NCBI GenBank assembly: GCA_023614405.1 | Contig: CM042684.1 | Span: forward strand, 531,882,682-531,946,681 | DNA from: Avena insularis | Lineage: Eukaryota; Streptophyta; Magnoliopsida; Poales; Poaceae | Reading direction: 5' to 3' | DNA: 64,000 nt | Notes under the pieces: generated by a model | Told to the model about the DNA's origin: nothing | Seen by the model: only the letters and a program-made list of their open reading frames with translations | The model's database searches: none | Position numbers and translations under genes: made by a program | Shown here: piece by piece, positions 48,330 through 58,689 of the stretch | Position numbering within the stretch: the stretch's first letter is position 1 | Layout of the letters: every line of letters begins with the position of its first letter

Positions 48330-50710
48330 TGTGAACACCCGGATTTTTAAATCCAGATGCTTGTTATGCCATACATCGCAATCCCAGGATTACCATTTTT
48401 GCGAGACATAAAAGAATTGATATCATAGTACATCATCCATTACAATACCGGACAATCTTACAAATAAAGGATCTCATGATCCAAGTCTTAAAATTACAAT
48501 CAAAGTAGCGGAATAATAAACGTGGTAGGCTCCATCTTCATGGTCACAGGCAATGCTAACGATGGGAGATGATCCTAGTTATTGTAGTCGTTCTGCTGTC
48601 CTTCATCTTCATAGATCCCTTCATCACCATAGTCTGGCCATAGGAATAGCCAGGGACAAAGCCATGAGTACTCTTTAAGTACTCGCAACTATCACTAAGT
48701 ACAAGTAAGATAGCTCTAGTAGGAATATTAAGCTCTAGGTTTGTTTTGCAAAAAGCCAGATTTATTTCATAAATAAAACAGAAGGTAAAGATCTAACCTT
48801 AATTCTCTACAACACTTAAGTGGGAAACTAGTTTTTAGTTCACAACTCTGTTGTGGTCAAGTCAAGATCATCATTGATCATCATCATCATCTTTCAAGTC
48901 ACAAATTATTTTGGAAAACATCTGACAACGAAACAGTATGGCCACTCCAACTGTCCATAACCGCGGACGCGGCTACTCGAATAGTTTTACACTCTACAGA
49001 GGTTGTACACTTTCACCACAACTATCGATACATCCGTCAGAGACAACTCTGAATCATCATACTTAGTATGTGGATAATCAATCCTAACCTTTCAATTACA
49101 CACTCTAGTATAAGCACCTCACCATATGAGCGAGGCCTCCCAGCCATGGCAACCGACATCCTGGGCACTGCATATGCGGTCAACAGTCATGAGGTAGCCG
49201 CATCTTTAAACCTCCTGCCCGAGAGGGAACCCACACTAAGGCGTATAAACTTCCAGTTAAGCCCTACCCATTTCAGGTATTGTGGTTGTACGGTAAAATT
49301 GGAATGGTATCGCATCCGAATCCAACCATCAGGTTTTATTTATCAAAGCCAAGGCCCATGCCTTCTTCACCAATTCAGTTCATGGAGTTTTACAACTCAT
49401 GTCAAAACATTTCAGTAGAATGACTCATCATTCCAAGGTTTTCATAATCATTTTCACCCAGTGTTCCCATCTAAAGTGATCAAGTTTTAATTAGCACTAG
49501 CCACTATCCAAGATGGTGTCACTAAGGAGGGGTGATAATCAACTATACCATATAGGTATAGTTTTATGCTTTTTATGGCATCTAAGGTTAACCATACTAA
49601 TCTAGTTTTATACTCTTGATGGCATCTACTCTATACTTTCCACTACTCCAATTAATCCTAAGGAAGAACCTTGCTAAAGAAAAAAAAGAAGTAAAGCTTG
49701 CAAGTAAAACTGGGTAGGGGTATAAATTAAAGTAACATAACCCAAACATGCATAAGGCATTTTGCATGGGTTAAGATGGCTTGCAAGTGGTGAAACTTGT
49801 AAGTGATTAAGCTTGCCTTGAGAAGAGCAGTGATTGAAGTTTTCCTCCTCTTCTTCTTCGAAGTACTCCTCCTCTTCGTAGCCAGAATCAACACTACCGT
49901 CTATAAAGGAATACGAGGTACACAATCACCAAACAATACTTAACTACTTCTACTTAGCACACCAAGTTCACACTAGATGATCTAGCATCATCACTAACCT
50001 CACAAACAAAAAGACCTAGTTTTGTTTTTAGAAACGTAATTTCTACTCATTGAAAAAGACTAAGATTTAATATTCACCAATTAAAATATGGGATCATGTT
50101 GACCATGTCATCACCACATATTTTACCACATGGGAATGTGATTTAAAGTGTTGCTCATATTTTATAAAGTTTAAGATTAACATTTAATAGATTTAAAGTG
50201 ACTAGAAATGCCTATATATCATTATTTTGGTACTAGTCCAAAGTCACTGCATGCAAACCTGAATATTTTTACATATTCAGATAGATCTTTGAAAATGTGA
50301 TTTTTCAGAGTTGGAATCAACTCAAAAGCATTTATAGATTTTTTTCTAAAAATGTTTGAAGGCAGAAAAGCTTTTGTCTTGTTATTTTTGTTATCACTGA
50401 TCTGTAGTTCCACTTCATTTAAATCCAACGGGCCTGGATAGATATTTTCAATACCTTTCTAGCAAAATTGGTTTCATGCAATTTGGATTTGTCAAACTCC
50501 CTAAATTGATTTTTGAATCTAGGCACATAAGTGGTTTTCTAACTAAATAGAAAAAATCCTAATTTGAAACTCTACTGCGCGCGGGAAAGACTAACGGGCC
50601 GGCCCAGTTTCACTCCGCGGTGCGGTGGTCAGCTGACAAGGGGGTCCCGCATGTCAGTGGCACATCAGACGCGAAGCGGTACGGGGCAACGTGGGCCGTG
50701 TGATTGGAGT

Positions 50711-50941
50711 CTAATCTAACGGTGGTGGTTCGTCGTCGACGACGGACAGGTCGTCGGCGAGAACTTGACCTAGCGCGGCGGTGGGGGTCGATTGGGGGCA
50801 TACCAGGGCTCCAGCAGGGTCGGCGAGGCGGGCGTTCAAACTGGTGGACGACGACGAGCTCAGGCGAGGTCGCGGCAGCTCCGGGGGTGGTCGCAATCGC
50901 TTTCCCCCTTCTTCCTCCGATGCGGCTGCTTCGGCTTCCAT
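50711..50941 (-). CDS. Small GC-rich ORF after the solo-LTR TATA box (76 aa), doubtful
   Basis: ATG at 50939-50941 in good context (CGGAATGG), stop at 50711. The peptide is Ala/Glu-rich, then Pro/Arg and a Ser run (RLSSSSSTSLNARL). It lies about 100 bp after a TATAAAAGG box in a GC-rich island of about 1 kb within otherwise AT-rich DNA. It may be a captured exon or simply the leader of the LTR transcript. I do not recognise it. Confidence 0.3.
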   Translation of the reverse strand: MEAEAAASEEEGGKRLRPPPELPRPRLSSSSSTSLNARLADPAGALVCPQSTPTAALGQVLADDLSVVDDEPPPLD

Positions 50942-51040
50942 TCCGGTGACGTGGTGCTCGAGCGGCTTCGGCTTGAGGTGGGGAGTGAGAGTGAGAGGTG
51001 GGGATGAGAGTGGTGTGAAGATATGGTGCGGGGGAGGCTT

Positions 51041-51049
51041 CCTTTTATA
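51041..51049 (-). promoter_or_regulatory. TATA box in the solo LTR
   Basis: TATAAAAGG on the minus strand, a strong plant TATA match, followed by a pyrimidine-rich leader and ATG at 50941. It suggests that the LTR is transcribed leftward. Confidence 0.55.
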
Positions 51050-52303
51050 CGCGAGCTTGCGCGGCAGCTCGACATGGACAGGTCACGGCGGCGACATCGG
51101 CACAGGGTGCTATCGGCATGGGTTAGGTAGGCGGACGGTGGCCTGCTTCCTGGTGGTCCTCTACGGCTTGAAGGCGCGGCAAGGCGAGGTCGAGGTTGGT
51201 CGGGAGCTTCCGCACACTGAGCGGCGGTCGCAGGTGTTCGACAGTGAACGCGGCGGCTACGGGTCGCGCGGGAAGGAATGGACGTGTTCCTGGGGTGGTG
51301 AGGTCATGGCGGCGACGCATGCAAGGCAAGCGGGCTATGCTGGTTCGAGGACGGCTCGCGCCGGATGGCATGGCATCTGGCACGACCGCAGCTGAGTTGG
51401 GGCTTGTCCTTGGCCGTTTTCTGGTCGGGGGCTGGTCGATTGGGGGCGGCGTGATGGCGCCTATCTCCCAGCAAGCGAAGGAGAGGGCGGGGCTGCATCG
51501 TCTTCAAAGCATGCGTGATGATCGACAACAAGGGCTTCAGCATGGCTTGAATCGGCGCCATCTGAAGGAGGGAGTTTAAGGGGTTGGTCGAGCTGGGAGG
51601 AACCAGGGAACATCATGCAAACAAGTGGTTGATCAAACACTGCTCCAAATAGTGATTCTGTATTTTGTTAGATTTCTACCTGCCAAGTGTTCGACAGATG
51701 GCCCGCAAGAAATCAAATTTGAAATTTTGGATTCAAAATTTTTGAGTGTTCTCCACTGGTACTAGGTAGTCTCTGGTGGCTTGGAAAAGTCAAGGTGAAC
51801 ACAGATGGTTGGTTTTCCAAAAAGTGCTATCTTAACATATGAACTAGATTAAGTTTTCAAATGCCAAGAAAAATTAGGGTTTGAAAGTTTTTGGGAGATC
51901 ACAAAGTTTGCCTTGGTAGATCTTTACTTGTACTAGCAAGGGGTGAAAAGAGTTGGGAAAGTTTCTGTTTGAAATTGAGTCCTAGTAATAGCCAAAGTAG
52001 GCTAGAGAGTGAATTTGGTCAAAATGACCATTTGCTATTTAAATTCATTTATGAAATTCTCCTTTGGGGATTTTGGTTTGAATGGTCCTAGATGATGTAT
52101 TATTCATCACTAAACCATTCCTTAGCAAAGGTAGCAAACAAACTTGGCCAAATTCAAACTTGCACACAAACACACATACACATGAATTAATAAGCACCAC
52201 ATATGCATTCTCATTTTTGATTTTTAAGATTAAAATTTTTGGTTAACCCTAACTTGGGTGATTTGGATCTTGATAACCTTGATTAAAGATTTGGGGTGTT
52301 ACA

Positions 52304-53525
52304 ACATCCCTTATGGAGGACATCATGTAGGAGATCGCACCACTGCAAAGGTATTACAATCTGGTTTTTACTGGCCTACTTTATTTAAGGGTTGTGCTAA
52401 TTATGTTAAAGCTTGTGACAAATGCCAATGCGTTGGAAATATCGGTAAGAGAAATGAAATGCCTATGAACTATTCACTGCCTCTTGAACCATTTGATGTA
52501 TGGGGATTTGACTTTATGGGACCATTCCCCCCATCAAAAACAAAACACACTCATATTTTGGTTGTAGTGGACTATGTCACAAAATGGGTTGAAGCAATTC
52601 CAACAAAAAGTGCAGACCATGCCACAACAATGAAGATGCTTAAAGACATCATCTTTCCTAGGTTTGGAGTACCTAGATTTTTAATTACTGATGGTGGTTC
52701 TCATTTTATTCATGGAGTCTTTAGAAAAACTCTCGCCAAATATGGTGTTAATCATAGAATTGCATCTCCATATCATCCTCAAACTAGTGGTCAAGTTGAA
52801 CTAAGCAATAGGGAAATTAAACTCATATTGGAGAAAACAGTTAATAAAGCTAGGTCTGATTGGCCAACCAAAACTAATGATGCTTTATGGGCCTATAGAA
52901 GTGCTATTAAAAATCCTATGGGTATGTCCCCTTATAAAATGGTTTATGGAAAAGCATGTCATCTTCCAGTAGAATTAGAACATAAAGCTAGATGGTTGTT
53001 AAACAACTCAACTTTGGTTTTAAAACTACTGGAGAGAAAAGAATTCTTGACTTAAGCTTGTTAGATGACTGGAGGATTGAAGCATATGAAAGTGCTAGAC
53101 TATTTAAAGAGAAAGTAAAAATTTGGCATGATAAGAAAATAAAAATAAAGGAATTCAAAGTAGGAGACCAAGTATTATTGTTCAACTCTCGTTTCAAGTT
53201 TTCTGTAGGAAAGTTAGCTTCAAAGTGGCAGGGTCCATTAGTTGTGCAGGAGGTGTATCGCTCTGGAGCAATTCATCTTCATGGAGACTTTAACGGTAAA
53301 TCTCATGTTGTTAATGGACAATGTCTTAAACATTATATTGTAGGCCAAACATTTGCCAGAAGGGTTAAAGTAATGAATCTCGAAAGTCCGGAGGCTAATC
53401 GCAAAATTTTATCCCCTGCCAGATACCAAAAATCACCAAAAGTCAAGAAAAGGTGCGTAACAATCTCAGAATATCTTCATATTTTAGGAAAGTCATTATT
53501 TTGGAAAATAAATGCGTGTCGCTAA
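52304..53525 (+). pseudogene. Athila-2 integrase, main part
   Basis: The zinc-binding residues continue with GGHHVGDRT and ACDKCQ. The catalytic core follows: [20 protein letters not shown] (first Asp), [13 protein letters not shown] (second Asp), [19 protein letters not shown] (Glu). Near 52990 a one-base frame shift occurs. The shifted frame carries the C-terminal part with [32 protein letters not shown] and SKWQGPLVVQEVY, ending at 53525. Integrase joins element ends to host DNA. All three DDE residues are present. Confidence 0.88.
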
Positions 53526-53565
53526 AGAATTGGAAGAAACGGAGTCCCAGGGGGGAAGATACCAA

Positions 53566-53597
53566 GTGGCGCGCCCCCCTGGCTGGGTGCGCCACCC
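53566..53597. repeat. GC palindrome upstream of the Athila-2 3' ORF
   Basis: TGGCGC and GCGCCA arms flank a C-rich centre. A close copy lies in the 3' LTR at about 55812-55850. In each place the next AT-rich TATA-like site is about 80-90 bp downstream. This is the same pair of positions that the TATACGG hairpin takes in Athila-1. Confidence 0.6.
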
Positions 53598-53674
53598 GAG
53601 GTCTTTCCCTCTTCCCAAGTCCGTTTCGCCTCTGTTTCTTCCTCAACGCTTCATCTTACCCTAAAAATCATCAA

Positions 53675-53684
53675 TATATACTTC
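53675..53684 (+). promoter_or_regulatory. TATA-like box before the Athila-2 3' ORF
   Basis: TATATACTTC about 95 bp upstream of the ATG at 53774, the same 10 bases as before the Athila-1 3' ORF. A pyrimidine tract ending in CAG (53724-53746) just before the ATG is also a good splice-acceptor candidate, so expression by splicing is an equal alternative. Confidence 0.5.
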
Positions 53685-53773
53685 TCTCGATCTAATCTCG
53701 CATCGAGTCTTTTTGAGTGAACCTTGTTTTTGCCCCTGTTTTTCAGATCTCTCTCTACACCAACGCCTCCGCC

Positions 53774-54448
53774 ATGTCTTCCGGAGACTCCTTCCAGTGT
53801 TCGTCCATGGATGATGATGATGATGAACTTGAGGGCCTTAGCCCCAAGTCGATATGGAAGAGGAACCGGAAGAGGAAGGACTACTCCAATGATGAAGAGT
53901 ATGTGCATGAGGATGGTAGAGATGATGAGGATAATGAAGAGGATGACCACGAGTTCATCACCAGCACCGAGTACAAAGGGAGGCTCCGCCCGGCTCCCAT
54001 ACCCATCGCTGTAGTGAGGCCGGTGCCGCCTATGAAGAAGACTAAGCAAACTGATCGCATGAGCACTGGTGGAAAAACTCCAAGGCATTGCCTCGCTTCG
54101 AAAAACCCCGTTACTAATCTTAATCGCAAGGAATGCATGCATGCTCCAACAAAAGATCTTCCCGAAGAATGGGATCAATATCTCCCGAAGAAGAGAGGCA
54201 GTGGATCGAGCCCCAAGTGGAAACCCTGCAAGGAGAAAGTTGGAGAAAGGCTTTGGGAGGATTTTACAAAATCATCTGAACAATTTCAACAAGCTTATGA
54301 TCTCATGATGAGCGTGTCAGGGACCTTCAGCTCCACCACAGCCCTAAGGAGCAAGAGAAGGAGAAGAAGTAAAGACATACCGCAACAACTCAAGCTTGGG
54401 GGAGTTCCACCATACTTTATGTTTTTTAGTTATCATATATGCATCTAG
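53774..54448 (+). CDS. Athila-2 3' ORF (env-like position), 224 aa, intact, unknown product
   Basis: ATG at 53774 in good context (CCGCCATGT). Residues 12-19 are acidic (MDDDDDEL), then a basic KRNRKRK that could be a nuclear signal, a second acidic block (EDGRDDEDNEEDDHEF), a Pro-rich segment (RPAPIPIAVVRPVPP), and a basic C-terminal stretch (RSKRRRRSK). There is no signal peptide or membrane span, so it is not envelope-like in composition. It resembles a nuclear or nucleic-acid-binding protein more than a surface protein. It is open end to end although gag-pol has several stops and frame shifts. Its last codons overlap an extra polypurine motif. Confidence 0.6.
   Translation: MSSGDSFQCSSMDDDDDELEGLSPKSIWKRNRKRKDYSNDEEYVHEDGRDDEDNEEDDHEFITSTEYKGRLRPAPIPIAVVRPVPPMKKTKQTDRMSTGGKTPRHCLASKNPVTNLNRKECMHAPTKDLPEEWDQYLPKKRGSGSSPKWKPCKEKVGERLWEDFTKSSEQFQQAYDLMMSVSGTFSSTTALRSKRRRRSKDIPQQLKLGGVPPYFMFFSYHICI
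54392..54406 (+). other. Internal polypurine tract copy of Athila-2
   Basis: AAGCTTGGGGGAGTT is identical over 15 bases to the terminal tract and LTR start at 55502-55516, 1110 bp downstream. Confidence 0.75.
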
Positions 54449-55476
54449 TTCGTAATCATTAGGAGGTTTTTTCTTGCATCCAATAGGTATCAATTTTCCT
54501 AGAATTTGAAGAGCTCTTAGAGCATTATCATGTATCCTTGGTTGAGTGGTTTTGAATGAAATATAAAGTATGGTGTCATCCATGATTCTCTTGTTTGGGA
54601 CTTATGGGTAACACTCATGCAGATGTGTGCACAATAGGTAGAAGTTTCACCTACATCTTGCCTTGAACTAAATTAGCTAGAACATGTTGGACAAGCACAT
54701 AATTACTCAATAAGCTAAACTTGCAAATAAGGAAAGATCCATGCACTGGAAGCAACACTTATTAAAAAGGAACATTATGAATTTGTGGTGAGATAGGAAG
54801 TCTTATACAATAAATAGTTGGAAAGAGGAGGATGACAAGGGGACATGAGATACTCTTGTTCTACTTAGTAATCAACGAGTAAACTGAATGGTTGTCATGG
54901 GTATTTCAATACATATGCTCTATGGAAAAGTGTTTGAAAGGTGGGATCCCGAGGATTCGGTTAGCCATGGAAAGTGAAAGAAAAGGTTGTTTAGAGCATA
55001 TGACATGATTGAAAGACCCATGAATAAGGTTTATACTGGTTACTAAGAGAGCAAGACCGTTAACTGATGCCATGAAAAAAGTGGTGAAAGTTCTTGACAA
55101 AAGTCAAAATAGTCATGTCTATCTGGTTGTTTAAACAATTCTCTTTTCCACTTTTTGTTTTATGAGAAACTTATCTTTATTTGGAAAGGCATATCCAAAG
55201 GGTAAATTAAAAGCTGGTAAAAAGCCATACAAAGCTATTACAAATAGCGAAGTGTATGATAAATCTAAGACTTGTTCAATTGTCCAACATGTAATAGTTA
55301 GTTTTTGTTCAAAAGTAAGGGGTATGTGATAATGTCTATCTATGTAGCCCACATTTGCAAGGTTGTTAGTTCATATTTCTTTTGGACAAGTGAATATGCA
55401 TAAGTTGATGATGCCATGCTCGTATTTCTTTGTCAACCATAAGCTCATTGATGCATGATCATGATCTATTCGCTTA
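54449..55476 (+). other. Athila-2 3' noncoding region
   Basis: About 1 kb of AT-rich sequence between the 3' ORF and the PPT hairpin. Only short chance ORFs are seen. Equivalent segments lie between the internal and terminal polypurine tracts in Athila-1 and Athila-NA. Confidence 0.7.
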
Positions 55477-55515
55477 TTTGCTCGAAGACGAGCAAAGGTT
55501 TAAGCTTGGGGGAGT
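55477..55515 (+). other. Athila-2 terminal polypurine tract with perfect hairpin
   Basis: TTTGCTCG-AAGA-CGAGCAAA (55477-55496) is a perfect 8-bp stem with a 4-nt loop, followed 5 nt later by AAGCTTGGGGGAG, the polypurine tract, and the LTR start TGATACG. Confidence 0.85.
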
Positions 55516-57049
55516 TGATACGTGCATTTTGCATCATCATTTTTTAGGACTTATATGTTCTGTTTAGAATCATATTTATCATGATCTATCATTATTTATG
55601 CATATTTAGTTGATTTATGGGACTTTCCTACAAAGTCCCTTTCATTGGTATTTAATTTCTAGGAGGCAGAAAACCTCCTTTTTCATGTTTTTGTTGTTTC
55701 AGGACCTTCTAGATGTCAATAAATCGAACAAAAAATACTTGATGAGTTCTTCACCTAGACAAGGACTATGGGCCAAAGAATAAAGCGAGGGGATCCACGA
55801 GGCCCAAAATAGGGTAGGCGGCACGCCCCCCCTGCTGGACGCGCCACCCATGCTCTTTTGCCCCATGAGCATCGCCTCGGCCCCTCCTTTTTACAGACGC
55901 CTCCGTCTTGCCAAAAAACCTACGCCATATTTTTCCCATGATTTATAGAGGCGGCGGCAGCGGAGGCAAAAGTCCTCTCCTACTCCGGGAGAGGGCAGAT
56001 CCTACTGCACCGGAGCCTCCGGTGAGGGGGGAATCAATGCCATTGTCATCACCACTCCTCCTAGGCATATGGGGAGGCCTCTCCATTGACATCTCCACCA
56101 GCACCATCATCATCACCATCACCATCTCCAAGATCCATCTCATTCCCATCATAGTTTGTGATTGATTGAACCCTGGATATTGTTTTAAGGGTTATTTACA
56201 TGTTTGTGATTGGCATCTTGTCTTTATTTGGTGGAGAGATTATATTTTCATATTGTGTTGTATTCCATATGATACTGATCCATATCATGTTTGCCACTTG
56301 TGAGTAGATCCCCATGTTCCTGAGGGCATATGTTGAATTGGCTATGATTTCCATATAATATGGAATGAGTATGTGGTCAAGTTTTTTATCTTTTATATTG
56401 TTCTATGATGATTTTATGCGAATGTCGACTGCATATTACTTCACCTATATGGGCTCATAGGAGAATACTTTGATGCAATGATAGGGGTTGGAAGGGCCGA
56501 AATTGACAGAAACCGTTTTCCAATACTTTGAGTTACATTGGAGGGATTATATGTCGGGGAGCAATGAACTTATTGCTATGGTGGGACATTTATGTCTTAA
56601 TATTCTTAGATGTTCATGTGAATGGCTCTAGGACCCATCATAAGTGGTGTATTTTGCTCATATTTATGGCTGCACCTAATTTAGGCTCTGCCCTAAGGGA
56701 ATGAAACTTGACAACATATTCACCATATTGTGTAGAAATCTTTATGCTAAGTAAATCCATGCCGCCCTTGGGAACGTTTGTAACATATAAGTACACACAC
56801 ACACTTGATCTTGTCCTCTTACTACATAGTGGATTGGGCTTTCTCTCATTGGGAGCATTTACTTATTGCTATTTACTTTCAGCACTTTATATTCTTGCAA
56901 ACCACAAACCCAAAAATACCAAATCTACTGCATTTACTATTATTTCCTTTGTCAAATTTGATAACCAATACCCTCAACTCCTCGTGGGTTCGATAACCTT
57001 TCTTTGTTGAAAAGTACTACAATTGATCTCCTGCACTTGGGAGCCATCA
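55516..57049 (+). repeat. 3' LTR of Athila-2 (complete, 1534 bp)
   Basis: TGATACGTGC to GGGAGCCATCA. The GC palindrome at 55812-55850 and a TTTATAG box near 55942 are the promoter candidates. It preserves the uninterrupted target sites of Athila-NA (GGGCT at 56451-56455) and Copia-3 (GTGAG at 56300-56304). TATGC at 57050-57054 is one copy of its own expected target duplication. Confidence 0.92.
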
Positions 57050-58667
57050 TATGCACATGACAAAGAACCTTTGCGTGAACCTGCTAGGATTCTTGGGCAT
57101 GTATGGGAAGTCAAAAGATACACCGGAAGAACGGTAGGACCAGCAACATATGAACGAACAAGATGGCATGCATCCAGAGAAGTATCAAGGTCCTTCTTGC
57201 TACACTCTTACCAAAAAAGAGAAGGAAATCTTTTTTGAATGCCTGAACAGTATCAAGGTCCCGTCTAGCTTCTCGTCGAATATAAAGGGAATAATAAATA
57301 TGGCAGAGAAAAATTCCAGAACCTAAAGTCTCATGACTGCCACATGATTATGACACAATTGCTTCCAGTTGCATTGAGGGGGCTTCTACCAGAAAATGTT
57401 CGAGTACCCATTGTGAAGCTAGGTGCATTCCTCAATGCAATTTCTCATAAGGTAATCAATCCAGATAATCTACCAAGGTTACAAGATGATGTGGTCCAAT
57501 GTCTTGTTAGTTTTGAGTTGGTGTTCCCACCATCCTTCTTCAAGATTATGACGCATCAACTGGTTCACCTAGTGGAAGAGATTGCCGTTCTTGGTCCTGT
57601 GTTTCTACACAATATGTTCCCTTTTAAGAGGTTCATGGGAGTCTTAAAGAAATATGTTCATAACCATGTTAGGCCGGAAGGAAGCATCTCGAAGGGCTAT
57701 GGAACATAGGAGGTCATTGAGTTCTTTGTTGACTTTATTCCTGACCTTAAGCCGATTGGTGTTCCTCAATCGCGGCACGAGGGGAGACTAAGTGGAAAAG
57801 GCACACTAGGAAAGAAAGCAATAATATGTAGAGACGAGCATTCTTTCACTCAAGCAGACTACACAATTCTACAAAGTTCAACCTTGGTGGCTCCGTATAT
57901 CAATGAACACAAGAATATTCTATGCTCCCAATACCTGGGGGAGTCTGACGACTCGATTACACGTGCACACATGGCAACTTTTAGCGGTTGGTTGCAAACA
58001 CATCTCATGAATAACACCACTGTTGGAGATCATCCGTACTTGTTGGCCAGGACACCATCTTCGACTGTATTGACTTTCCAAGGGTACGAGATAAATGGGA
58101 ATACATTTTACATGATCTCCCAAGATAAAAAGAGCACCAACCAAAACAGTGATGTCCGCATTGATGCAACAAACAACAATGGGCAAAAGGACACATATTA
58201 TGGTTACATAAAGGAGATATGGGAACTTGACTGTGGACCTTCTTTTAAGGTCCCTTTGTTTCGGTGCAAATGGGTCAAGCTGACAGGAGGCAGGGTTCAG
58301 GTAGACAAGATGTATGGAATAACAATAGTGGATCTCAACAATCTTGAGTTTACAAATGAACCATTCGTCCTAGCCAATGACCTGGCTCAGGTTTTCTATG
58401 TGAAGGACATGTCTACCAAACAGATAAAAAGAAAACAATAAGCAACCGGATACATCATACGATGAGCCAAAGCGCCACATAGTTCTTTCAGGGAAAAGAA
58501 ACATCGTGGAAGTGGAGGACAAGACAGAAATGTCAGAAGATTATAATAAGTTTAATAAAATTCCGCCCTTCACAGTGAACACTGACCCAAGCATCTTGTT
58601 AAATGATGAAGATACTCCATGGTACGGCCGACGCGATCATAAGCAAGGCATTTTAGGAAACAAGTGA
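57050..58667 (+). pseudogene. CACTA-1 transposase (TNP2-like), C-terminal part
   Basis: Starts mid-protein with LCVNLLGFLGMYGKSKDTPE. A frame shift near 57230-57330 precedes LKSHDCHMIMTQLLPVALRG and NLPRLQDDVVQCLVSFELVF, VLGPVFLHNMFPFKRFMGVL (DUF4218-type). TAG at 57707 interrupts. The next part has a DUF4216-type segment, YYGYIKEIWELDCGPSFKV and PLFRCKWVKLTGGRVQVDKM. The frame shifts in the A run near 58430 and ends at TGA 58665. TNP2 binds CACTA ends and cuts and joins DNA. The DDE core lies in the missing upstream half. Confidence 0.88.
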
Positions 58668-58689
58668 CTATATGTATTTTGCATTATGC

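Larger units (their letters stand above)
48330..52303 (-). mobile_element. Solo LTR (about 3974 bp) inside Athila-2 integrase
   Basis: It starts TGTGAACACCC and ends GGGTGTTACA, giving TG...CA ends with a near-10-bp terminal inverted repeat, as many Gypsy LTRs have. Flanks are ACAAC and ACATC, a 5-bp duplication with one mismatch. The choice of ends is supported because it leaves one residue between His-Asp and Pro-Tyr-Gly-Gly, as in the family consensus. No primer site, polypurine tract, gag or pol is seen inside, nor a second LTR. Its length is in the range of LARD-type LTRs such as Sukkula, but I cannot name it. A TATA box suggests minus orientation. A DNA transposon remains possible. Confidence 0.65.
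36283..57049 (+). mobile_element. Athila-2: gag-pol Athila element with a 3' ORF, hit by three insertions
   Basis: A plus-strand element with 3' LTR at 55516-57049 and a 5' LTR in pieces (36283-36438 and 44057-44653). The first 784 bp of the 5' LTR are missing. The interior has a primer site, gag, protease, RT, RNase H, integrase, a 3' ORF and a polypurine tract. Inserted into it are Athila-NA (36439-44056), the solo LTR (48330-52303), and Copia-3 at its left end. It lies in the transposase of CACTA-1, which continues at 57050. Confidence 0.92.

Noticed and set aside
50781..51395. 204-codon plus-strand ORF in the solo LTR
   Set aside because: High GC makes long open frames likely on both strands. 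Composition is low complexity, and the promoter signal here points to the minus strand.
53774..54448. Envelope gene of an endogenous retrovirus
   Set aside because: No signal peptide, membrane segment or fusion-type region is seen. Only the position downstream of integrase matches.
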